Source: Trebouxia sp. TZW2008 (taxonomy: Eukaryota; Chlorophyta; Trebouxiophyceae; Trebouxiales; Trebouxiaceae). From it: DNA of 64,000 nt. Below the pieces are notes generated by a model that made no database searches, had not been told where the DNA came from, and saw only the letters and a program-made list of their open reading frames with translations. The translations under genes were made by a program, and so were the position numbers. How positions within the stretch are numbered: position 1 is the first letter of the stretch; every line of letters begins with the position of its first letter. The stretch covers positions 62,001-126,000 of the forward strand of contig BDIU01000221.1 in assembly GCA_002118135.1 (NCBI GenBank), read 5' to 3'. Of the stretch, positions 22,801-31,156 are shown piece by piece.

Positions 22801-24735
22801 ACAACTGCATCAGCTGCATGAGGCCTACAGGTAACCATCTACCCTGTTGTGGCTGAAATTCTATATCTGACAGTGTCTTCATGAGCCCCTGTTTGATCCC
22901 TACAACAGTCGACACAAATTGAGTGCTTCATTGATGCGTTGGTGTATTGCATCAGCTGTAAAAGAAAGAAGGTCAGCATTACAATAGAGGTCAGGCAGCC
23001 AAGTTTGCATCCAAGGTTGTTTGATCGGCCAGTGTTTTGGGCAACCTTCACAGGTAGTTTGACATTGCTTGTGACATTAATGCCTATTTCACTTGCCTTC
23101 TTCATACATCTTTTGTCGATGAGCAAGGGTTCCATTTGTGAACGTTTTTGCCTGATGACTGTATATTTTGACATCCTCTGTATGGTCCACCTTGTGTCTC
23201 TGAGACAGTACTCATGCCTGATTGATTGCCTCTCAAATGCCTCCCTGTGTAAATTTGGCAGTGTGGAATGCGTGTAGGCGGCGTGAAGGGGAGGCGCAGC
23301 GCTGGAAGGGCCTTGCCAGTCAGGCCAGGGCTGAAGGGCAAGCCCTGCAGGCCACCAGGGATGAGGAGGCTGCCTTGTATGCTGAGCAGGTACACTATAC
23401 CCGCTGAAACTGCGATAAGCAGCAATATGACAGACCAAATACAATGTTCAGGTACCACACCAGAACCAGATATTCACTCAACGCCTTGAAATTGCGCCAA
23501 CCTGTTTGCCAGGTTGCCGCATCATCTGAATCAGTGAATGTGCATCAACACAATGTACCAACACTGGGACACCGGAGTGCACAGCACTTTGGCCAATGAC
23601 TGACAGAGTGGGGACGTTGTTTTGTTACACAAGACCAATTGGTTTGGACAGGCAGCAGCTTCCCATCAGCAATCTTGCAGGTGTGCAAGACAAACCACAC
23701 CAAGACTTGTTAGACTTGATTACAGTGCATGCAGATAGAGCAGTTGCAGCAGACATTGAGGGAAGCTGTGAGCAGGAGCGCTCACACCAAGTTGTCAGCC
23801 CAAGTTGCAGAACTGCTCAGCGAGCGTGAAGAGCTGTCAACTCTCAATCAGCAATTGAGAGGTCAGCTCTTGCCAGCTTTTGTCCTGGTCGTCTTCTGCC
23901 AATCATACACACTTTGTTTGACCTTGCATGTACTTGCACTTCTACTTGGAGAGCAGCAGTGAACCACCGTACTCTCTGTTTCAGTGACTGATACTCTCAA
24001 ACACTTGCGTATTAGGTATCACGTATTGGCGCCGACGTGTTGCATATTTCACAATGTGCACTGCGTATTTTTTGCCAGTGATCCGTACTTTCACACACTG
24101 CGTATTTCGTATTACATACTGGGTATTGAGTGTTACGCATGGTGTATTACTGGAGAGCAGCTGATCAGAGCTGGAGACACACTGCACAGGCCGTAGCAAC
24201 TGCCAAGTGTGCTGAGCACCAGTCACAAGGCTAAAACAAGCAATTTAGACCAGGATAGTGCTGACATCGGGCATCTCATGCAGGACATTTGCAGTCGAGG
24301 TCAGATCACAGCGGCAAAGACTCTTTTGAGGAGCAGCGCCATGCTCTTGTGGCTGACAAGCAGAAGGCTGTTCAGGTCAGACATACTGAGCAGAAGGGAT
24401 TCTAGAAAGCCTTGAGTGCAATGAGAAGCTGCATATGAATACACGGGGCAGTTGCCTTGTATGCACCATCAAAATATCTGCAATCCGCGCCGTACACTGG
24501 CCGAGTTTGCGTGAGTCTCTTGGAAAGAAGGCAATACTGGCTGTCTATGCTGATAGATTTTGTTCCTTCATTACAGTCTTCACCAGTGCCTTCATATTTG
24601 CAGGCAGTACAGCAGCAACTTGATCAGGCAAAGACAGAACATGCTGCAGTGCTGTCACAGTTGAGAGCTCTACACACTTCTGCTTTGGAGGAAGTCCGCT
24701 TCTTACGGCACAGGCAGGGTTCACAGCAGGGATAG
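7867..24735 (+). CDS. Giant kinesin, N-terminal motor with very long coiled coil, kinesin-12-like
   Basis: Plus-end-type microtubule motor; kinesin-12 members in plants act at the phragmoplast and spindle. Motor exons: 7867-8112, 8188-8229, 8314-8412, 8660-8699, 8969-9094, 9457-9599, 9987-10052, 10532-10697, 11417-11596, 11924-12120, 12601-12723, 13050-13148, all phase-consistent. Visible motifs: VVIRVRP start of the motor, P-loop [10 protein letters not shown], switch I NADSSRSH, switch II LVDLAG/SE across an exon join, and [12 protein letters not shown] Gly-rich insert (DPGGRGGGG) precedes the last. Stalk exons: about 13828-13972, 14319-14403, 14794-14946, 15310-15385, 15619-17588, 17934-19052, 19688-19919, 20013-20114, 20208-20309, 20375-20503, 21611-21756, 22691-22830, 23278-23389, 23735-23861, 24284-24375, 24604-24735 (TAG). 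The total is near 2100 aa, mostly Gln/Ala/Glu-rich coiled coil. The family is certain; the kinesin-12 subfamily is inferred from N-terminal layout and motor sequence. The 13828 acceptor and the exon set between 19.4 and 22.8 kb are tentative because that region is full of exon copies. Confidence 0.9.
10118..10230 (+). mobile_element. Short retroelement-like insertion with 10-bp target duplication
   Basis: The 10-mer TCCAACAGCC occurs exactly at 10118-10127 and 10221-10230, flanking a 93-bp insert in kinesin intron 7. The 3' part reads CTCTTTAGGCAGAGG then CCGTTATGACGCCTAACGG, two small hairpins, followed by a T-rich tail. The same 3' module, about 46 of 50 bases identical, is in the insertion at 58961-59119. 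It has no ORF, so it would be non-autonomous (SINE-like). Confidence 0.75.
10307..10452 (+). repeat. Tandem duplication of about 73 bp
   Basis: Two adjacent copies start with AAAGAGCTGCTTAGCAATCT and end with GTCAATACTGTTAT, differing at a few positions. Kinesin intron. Confidence 0.8.
11103..11172 (+). repeat. Decayed copy of kinesin exon 9 start
   Basis: Resembles exon 11417 onward: GCTGCAGCTG, GAGCACAGA and CATGTGGC occur in the same order, with indels and no usable frame. Confidence 0.55.
11233..11320 (+). repeat. Second decayed copy of kinesin exon 9 start
   Basis: Begins GCAGCAAGAGA, the same acceptor edge as the real exon at 11417, and later shares GGCTGCCA and AAGGCCAATGCA with it. 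Confidence 0.6.
13465..13860 (+). repeat. Array of five ~82-bp units ending in kinesin exon 13
   Basis: Units start at about 13465, 13537, 13619, 13700 and 13782. Each carries CCCACACCTCCA, a GGCAGCAGTCAACACC-like block and GGTGCAGCAAGACAT, and ends in GCAG. The last unit runs into the coding exon (GTGCGTCAAGAGGCC), so the array grew from the exon's acceptor side. Confidence 0.8.
15930..16185 (+). repeat. In-frame coding repeat in the kinesin stalk
   Basis: Three successive 26-29-residue units of the form [20 protein letters not shown] within exon 15619-17588; DNA periods are about 87 and 78 bp, so frame and heptad pattern are kept. Confidence 0.85.
19428..19605 (+). repeat. Two broken copies of kinesin exon 19688
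   Basis: 19428-19536 repeats most of the exon with its TGCAG acceptor (GCACTGCAAGCTCAGATC; GAGGCCAAGCTGGGGCAG) but has no GT donor. 19569-19605 is a shorter copy (GCACTGATCCAGGTCCAAGC). Confidence 0.7.
19830..20520 (+). repeat. 195-bp exon-intron unit array in the kinesin stalk
   Basis: Units 19920-20114, 20115-20309 and a diverged 193-bp unit 20310-20502 each hold an intron-like part starting GTGAGC or GTGAGA and a coding part ending AAC(A/R)GAG or AAAG. In the first two units the intron-like part is 93 nt and the exon 102 nt, both multiples of three, and the whole stretch 19688-20329 is stop-free, so spliced and unspliced forms are both in frame. Confidence 0.85.
21342..21421 (+). repeat. 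Broken copy of kinesin exon 21611
   Basis: Shares the TTGCAGTG acceptor, LEGRA- and PAAAALQ-type coding and the phase of the real exon, but ends in TAA. Confidence 0.7.
22065..22830 (+). repeat. Five tandem copies of one kinesin stalk exon
   Basis: Copies at about 22065, 22246, 22424, 22555 and 22691 share GCAGAGGAAGCTGAGGCTCA-type coding ([10 protein letters not shown]) and upstream TGCAG/TACAG acceptors. Copies 1, 2 and 4 contain or run into stops; copies 3 and 4 share one open frame (22426-22677); only copy 5 has both splice sites in phase. Confidence 0.85.
23983..24155 (+). repeat. Dispersed repeat A, copy 2 (kinesin intron)
   Basis: Starts GATACTCTCAAACACTTGCG and contains ATTAGGTATCACGTATTGGC, matching 3490-3632 over its first ~70 bp well and the rest loosely. 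Confidence 0.65.
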
Positions 24736-25390
24736 TTTTGCTTCAGAGCCAGCCATATGCACTGCGTGTGTTTGCTGCGTCTTGTATGATAGATGGTCAC
24801 CTTGTTCGGCTTGGTATTTGCATGTCATGGTGTCACGCAGCAAGTTGTGTTTGATTGCGCAAGTTGAGTGCTAAAGGTTGCTTTCGCTGTACTGCTCAAT
24901 GTCGAAAATCATAGTTGTCAGTGATCTGACTCAACATCTCTTGCATTACACTTCATAAAATTTACCAGTATCAGTACTTCTAAGAAATCCATCTACAATA
25001 GCACAATCTTGCCTGTCAAAAGCAGGGTCACATCACAATCAACATTTTCACATAGTACAGCAATACATGAGTTACTGCAAATGTTTGCACATGGCACCTG
25101 ACACAATAATTTGTGACCGTACCTAGATCATGGGAAAACATTCAAGTCTGACATGGATCCATCCCCTGCGGCAGGTCCTGACTAGACCAAAACAAACAGG
25201 CCCCAAAAAATGTCAAATCAGGAAGACCCTTCAACTTCAGGTGTACAAGATAATTTGGATCATTGCAATTGTCCAATCAGATCAAAAGGGACATTCAACA
25301 GAACAGCAGTCTGGACACCTAGAAGTCTGTGCAAAGAGAATCGCAGAAATATACACATTTAAAGCAACTGGCAGGCATATGTGCTGCAAG
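24736..25390. other. Intergenic, convergent 3' ends
   Basis: 655 bp between the kinesin stop and the coiled-coil gene stop. Slightly AT-rich; no gene, tRNA or clear repeat seen. Confidence 0.5.
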
Positions 25391-27835
25391 TCAATCTGTG
25401 TCCTGCGTGCATGCATGCAAGTTCTGCAGCAGCCATGTATACCTGCACAGCATTGCAGACTCGTGATCTCTGATTAACGCATCAAGCAGTAGCAGCAGCA
25501 AAGAACACAGAAATGTCCCAGTGTACCTGCACCTTTGTGCAAAAGCACAAAAGCATAGCAGATTCATGATGCATCGGTGTACTTGCATTTGTTGTGTGTG
25601 CAGCGTGAAGTCGGGGTTGATTTTGCGCAACAGCAGTGACATGGCAACGAAAGCTGCAGCACTTTGCTGCAGTTCATCTACGACCAACATACCTGTTGCT
25701 TTTGGGTGAGCCTGGCACAAGATGCATATGCTTCGAGTGCTCATTACGTGCTGACTGCTGCTCTTCACTCTTTACTGAACGGGTTGCATGCTCTGGAACT
25801 GGCACAAGTGCTGCATACTTCTGCCGATTCAGGGTCTCCAGCACGACTTCTGAATGCAGAAGGCTGCCAAGTTGGTCTGTGTCATGAGGGCTGGGCAGAG
25901 CAGAATCACTCCAAGAGGCATAGGACTCAGCAGCCTTCTGTAAGGCTACAGTGGATGCTGTCTGGACATGCTGTGAAAGCATAATGCTGGCTGGAGTGCT
26001 GCTTGCAAATCTGCTGCCTGCTGCACTTGCTGTCTGCAAAGTCTTGTCAGGCCTGCACGGCTGACACTGCTGCATCGCGCTGCTCAATGGCTGTGTCCTT
26101 GCAGATGTTGCATTGCTGTGCCACCCTGCAGTGGTGAAGGTTCCTCAGTGGCTAGGTTCAATTTGGCATATCTGGTGACTGGCTGATGGCTGCACGCTCT
26201 ACCAATCATCCTTTGTCCCTTTGGTGTCCCTTTCTTGGTGTTTAGTCAAGCAAGCGATCACACCTGAACTACTCAAAAATGTGCCCAAGAGCAGAGGTGT
26301 CTGTCATAGCATGCACTTACAGGGCTGTCAACCATGCACTTACAGGGCTGTCAACCATGCACTTACAGGGCTGTCAACCATGCACTTACAGGGCTGTCAA
26401 CCATGCAAATCTGCAGCATTGTGTCAGCGCTGGACCACTGAAGAGACTGAAAGCACATATGAACTGACAACAATGTGCATTTGCACTTTGAAAGCTTACA
26501 CACACCTGGTGGTGAAGGATTATACACAGCAGATAAAGCAATGGGTGCATCAAAGAGTGCAGATGAGTCTCGGCCTTGCTGTCCTGATCTTGACCCTTGG
26601 ACCATTCCAGACGCCACATCAAGCTGATTTGCCTGATCTAAATGTGATGACAAAGCTGGCAATGAGCTCAGGACACTACGTTGTTGATCAGCCACTTTGT
26701 TGTTGGTAGGCAATGTCATCCTGGGCATTTGATCAGCCTGCACAAGCAAGCGTAGTGATGCTGCATTCCATTGGTTCTCTCAGAACGCATGCTAGACAGA
26801 CTCAGCAGGCCCAGCTAGGTATGTACAGGAGCAATCAACTGTCTCCAACTGATGCTGCATACATGACCATGCTCGTCAATCCAGGCTCTGTGTTATGACT
26901 GAGACACATCTGAGGCAAGAGACCAGCAAAAGTATCAGTGCTGCGTGCAGCATCATGTCTACATGCAAGAATAATCAGCTGGGACTGAACAACATACAAG
27001 GCTTGTCACAAAGCAGTTCCAGAGTCTTGCCTGCACACCTTGGAGTCAGTCACATGGCTTGGACGCTGCAGTGCCTTCTGCAACTGCTCAACCTGCAGTG
27101 ATCACGTCTCTAGCTGATTAGCAGCATCTCCTCAATGCAAAACTGAGCATTGTGCGACACTGGACAACATGCAAAACATATGGCGAAAAGCACCTCTTTG
27201 AACAAGGCATCAGATTTGGCCTCAGCTGCAGCAGCCTTTGCTTCAGCAGCAGCAGCTTTTGTCTGAGCAGCAATGGCTAGGCGCTGCGCAGATTCCATTT
27301 CATCACGACTATGCACAACGGCTTCCTGGACCCTGTGCACTTGTTTCTGAAGCATTGCCTTTGCATCCTCTGAGTCTTTCAGGTCTCCCTCGAGCTTCAA
27401 ATATCTGGCTTGCAGCTCGCGTGCTTCAAACTTGTGACCAGTTGCGCTGGGCATGACAAGGTCTGGCTTCCAGTGCAGCCCTTTGTGTTCTGCTGATTGA
27501 TTGCCACCGCTGACAGCCTCTGTAGCAGACTCTGTTGGCCCTGGACTCTCTGAATGCCGCTTCAAGCTGAGGCACGATCTTAGCTTAGGAGGCCCTGCAG
27601 GTGTCTCTGTGACCTCCTGTTGCGGGCCTCGAGGAGATATCATGGGCGAGCTCTGGCGCATGCTACGGCTGATGATGTCTGAAGCTTGATTCAGCAAAGC
27701 GCTGGTCGGAGTGTTGGCACCGGAATTGCTAGCTGCCTCAACCATGGCTTTGAAGCTGCTGCTCAAACGCATTTCCCTGGCTGCAGGACGGCCTGAAGGG
27801 CTCAAGAATTTGTGACTGGTGCTTTGTGATTGCAT
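25391..27835 (-). CDS. Unrecognised coiled-coil protein
   Basis: No family recognised. A phase-consistent minus-strand model is 27835-27194, 27092-27039, 26737-26506, 26020-25693, 25526-25391 (463 aa). Exon 1 begins with a Ser/Pro-rich region (LSPSGRPAAREMRLSSSFK, ISPRG) and ends in an Ala/Lys/Glu heptad-rich coiled coil of about 90 residues; exon 2 continues it (VEQLQKALQ). Exons 3 and 4 are Ser/Gln-rich and without obvious domains. The last exon has a leucine run (CSLLLLLLDALI). The first four exons are reasonable; the last is weak, because another good-looking stretch (QQSAAAFVAMSLLLRKINPD, about 25610-25675) sits in the last intron in a different frame and may belong to the true C-terminus. 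It is divergent from the IQ/Sfi1-like gene, with 368 bp between start codons. Confidence 0.55.
26309..26408. repeat. 23-bp minisatellite, about four copies
   Basis: Unit CATGCACTTACAGGGCTGT plus CAAC, nearly perfect. It lies in an intron of the minus-strand coiled-coil gene; read on that strand each unit contains CCTGTAAGTG, a strong donor-like sequence. Confidence 0.9.
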
Positions 27836-28203
27836 GCTTATGGCTTTCCAGAAGCACAAAAGTGCTGTTATGGTTTTCAGTGCAACATGTCAACAAGCGC
27901 ACTCAAAAGTTCGAAGACCCCAAGACAGGTCGTGTGCAAGTATAGTCATCGACACTGGCAATTAGAGCCCCGTGGCTGGGGACATGTCTTGTGCAAGTGT
28001 GTGGGAGTTGTGGGCAAGTTTGCAGGCAATAAAGCGCGGGTTCCTTCGGTCAAAGGTTTACTCATCTCCTGCTTTTTGTGTCCACCAAAGCTTGCCAGCC
28101 TGACCAGTGATCACTGCTAAAAGCCTTGCGCGTTGCAGCAGCGCTGCGTGCAACAGCTCTCGAGACATGCGGCGCAACATGCACCCCGCTTCACGTCAAG
28201 TCA
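27836..28203. promoter_or_regulatory. Shared upstream region of two divergent genes
   Basis: 368 bp between the ATGs of the coiled-coil (-) and IQ/Sfi1-like (+) genes. No distinct motif recognised. Confidence 0.45.
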
Positions 28204-29551
28204 ATGGAACACAACAGTGAAAATGCACATATAGCTGACCAGGCAAAGTTACAGAGATCAGAGCAGGCTTACCGCAAAGCTCTTCGAGATGTGCGTACCT
28301 TCACCAGCAAGCAGGTACTCTACGCTTCTCAGCCCATGTTTGTTGCTTCTGCTTGGGTATCACGTTCATACCAGACTGCTGTTCGTAGACCCAAGCCTGC
28401 AAGGTGGACTTTGAAAGGCTGAGTGATAGGTTAGCTGCTGTGCTTGGACGCTCTGACAGTGAGGCCAACGCTGAGATTGAGAATTTATCACCTGGAATCC
28501 GCGGAGCTGCGTTACTACAGTCTCTGATTGGGGAAAGCTCAAGCCTGACTGCAGCTTCTCAAAAGCAGGTTCCTAAATTGTGCAGGGGTGAGCTCTGCCA
28601 TGCTTGCAGCATCAACATATCTGACACCCCTGATGTAGGCAATTATGATGCCGCAGGCACATATCCTGCAATTGACAGACTCCTAGCAAGGAAGCAAGCG
28701 ATAAACAATCTCCATTGCCTCAGACCTGCATTTTCATCTCCTGAAAGCAGCACGTGCAAGGATGCAGTCGCGTCCTGTCCTCTCAGGCAGCTTTGCACCA
28801 CATCCAAACCATCAGAGCAGCATGATGACGATGGAGAATTGGCAAGGCTGACGCCAGCGCCATTAGAGCATGCAACATGCCGTCTCTTGCAATCTCACAC
28901 CTCAGCAGATGCAGACAGCAATGGGCGCCTGGACAAAGTCTCGTGCAGCAAACCCACCAGCAGCAGGAGAGATGCAAGTGCGCAAAGCCAGTACACACAC
29001 TTCAAAGCATGGAGGCAGCAGCGGCATGATGCTGCTGTGATTGTGCAGAGATACACTCGCCGCTTCTTGGCACAACAGCTGACAGCACAGCAACAGCGGC
29101 TCAATGCTCATGCTCAAACCAGACAGCAGCACATGCTTGCAGCATGTCTGCTAGCTTGGAGGGAATATGCAAGCAGTGTTGTTCAATTCAGGTGAGCTAC
29201 ATGCGTCTTTGTTTTGGCACCTGACAGTTGCTCACTTGAGGAAGACTGCAAACGACTGTAACTTCAGACCAGCACATGGGCACTGTGCCATTCAGGTCAT
29301 TTGCAGAGCCTGCTTTGAGTGCGTACAGGACGCGCATACGCCAGCGGAATCTGCGTTATGGCTTATGGCACCATTGCTACTTGGGCAGACAATTTGATGG
29401 TGACAGCATTTTCCACTCAGATGGGAATGCAGTGATGGCGACCAAATATAGGCAATGGCGAACTAAGGCTGTAGTCTTGACGCGATGGCAACTCCACAGC
29501 ACTTGCCTTTATAGACAGGAAGAACAATCAAGACTTATCACAGCAAAGTAA
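28204..29551 (+). CDS. IQ-motif / Sfi1-like repeat protein
   Basis: Exons 28204-28314, 28404-29191 and 29296-29551 (TAA) join in phase to 384 aa. The middle exon carries an IQ motif (AAVIVQRYTRRFLAQQL) near residue 255, followed by Trp-containing helices (ACLLAWREYASSV; later YRQWRTKAVVLTRWQ) spaced like Sfi1/centrin-binding repeats. IQ and Sfi1-type helices bind calmodulin or centrin, so a centrosomal, basal-body or cytoskeletal role is inferred, not shown. The N-terminal half is low-complexity and unrecognised. ATG 28204 is the first in frame; the acceptor at 28403 reads GCAAG. The stop lies 85 bp from the stop of the convergent DJ-1 gene. Confidence 0.7.
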
Positions 29552-29636
29552 CCTGTAAAACTTATCCACAGCTGTAGCATTAAGGTTTAGTGCTTTGCCC
29601 TCTTTGAGTTCTGCAAATTGTACCATACTGCAGTTC

Positions 29637-30792
29637 TCATGTGTGCATGAAGGTGCCAACACTTTCATGTACGACCATTGGCACTGCAACCTCCTTTGCT
29701 TTTGCACTGCCATATAATTGCTCTACCAACGCCAAAGCAAATTCAAGAGCAGTACCAGGACCTCTGCTGGTTACCAGATTGCCATCTACCACAACCCGCT
29801 GCTCAGCAGCACTGCAGTCATGCAGAATAGCTTACATACTTTGTGGGCTGCCAGCAGACTCCCAAAATTGCACTGATGAGCAAGCTTTCAAAGATTGCTG
29901 AGATCACGAATTGTTTGTCATAGCAACGTTCAAGCATTTTGCAGCCAAAAATCTTGGTCTGATGATGCAGCTGAATGCATCTGACAGGATCATGTTACAT
30001 GTGGTTGTTGTTGCTGAGCCGACTTGCTGTGCAATAGTGCACAATAGTTTGCACAACAAACATTGATGCCTTGCATCAGCACTTTCATTTGCGCACCTGC
30101 TATCAGATAGTCTATCCACAAAGCCAGGATGGGCTGTTGCTTTCTTGCCTTTCAGTAAGCCATGCGCTTCAAGCACTACTGCAGGAGCTGCACACATGGC
30201 TGCATATGTGTTGTTGGAGCTTTGCTGTTTCTGCAGAAGATCGCGGAGGTCATTCGACCTCTTCAAGGCTTCAGAACCCGGAGCACCGCCCTGCGTCATA
30301 TCGCATGTCGGCTCTGAGTACGTTGACGCGTATAACCCACTCGCACCAGGACTTCATATGCATGCTGCTTCCACTCACCGGCAGAACAACAAGGTCGTAC
30401 TCCTTCTGAGCAGCCTGTCCTATCAACTGGTCTGCAACAATCTTCACGTCTCTGGAACACTTGACTGTCAGATCTGACTCTACGGACGCAACGGTCACGT
30501 TGGCTCCGGCTCTTCGCAGAACATCGATAAGCGTGACAGCTTCCATTTCTTCCGTTCCATTGCCCAAAGGCACCAGAACCGTTTTTGCAGCGTCAGACGC
30601 CATTGCAATTGATCGACGGCGCGTCTCGGAACGCCGAAGGGCCTGCCTGACTGGTGATCGTAAGAGCGCGAGGCCTGATTTGTGGGGTCCTGACCGACCA
30701 ACAAATGGTGCAGGTGCCCTGCAGCAGCACAACCGAGGCGCAACGCTGACGATCGGTGCTTGCAGGCACAGTTTACAGTTGAAGGTCAGCAT
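29637..30792 (-). CDS. DJ-1/PfpI family protein, single domain, with N-terminal extension
   Basis: DJ-1 proteins are small deglycase/chaperone-like proteins of oxidative and carbonyl stress. Exons 30792-30379, 30290-30097 and 29811-29637 join in phase to 260 aa. The nucleophile elbow AAMCAAP holds the conserved cysteine, and GTEEMEA the glutamate that activates it; the C-terminus contains TSRGPGTALEFALALVEQL, typical of the family. About 60 residues rich in Arg, Ser and Ala precede the domain and look like an organelle (probably plastid) transit peptide; a shorter start at the inner Met (about 30604) would give a cytosolic form. Land-plant DJ-1 proteins are usually tandem two-domain; this one is single. 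Confidence 0.88.
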
Positions 30793-31156
30793 ATTTGTTC
30801 TTTTGCGTCTCGCTGTTCCCGATACAGTGTTCCTTGATCACTTCACGTTCGCATTAGCTATGGCGATCTGCAGTTCAATACTCCCGATACAAAAGCTGAA
30901 TCAGGCATTCTATAGCATGGACTTGGCAGCATCAAAAAGCGCAGATAAACTGCAAAAGCACAGCATCAAGGCATGCGACAGTCTCTAGCACTAGTCCTTC
31001 TCTCTCAGTCACCTTGCTCTCTCTCAGACTTGATGGACATTGAAGTCTAGGCTTGACCTGAACCTGAACACTCTGATGTGCAACCACATCACAGATCAAG
31101 GCAAGGAAGGGGTCAACGACTGCCTGATTCAACTGAAAGGGGGCTGACAAATTCAG
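30793..31156. other. Intergenic, DJ-1 promoter side and CYP51 3' end
   Basis: 364 bp; nothing beyond the presumed CYP51 3' UTR and DJ-1 promoter was recognised. Confidence 0.45.

Noticed and set aside
22839..23444. 201-codon minus-strand open frame
   Set aside because: Overlaps the kinesin exon 23278-23389 on the other strand; no domain or splice support.
26279..26467. Repetitive open frame with CTYRAVNHALTGL-type repeats
   Set aside because: It is the translation of the 23-bp minisatellite, which lies in an intron on the other strand.
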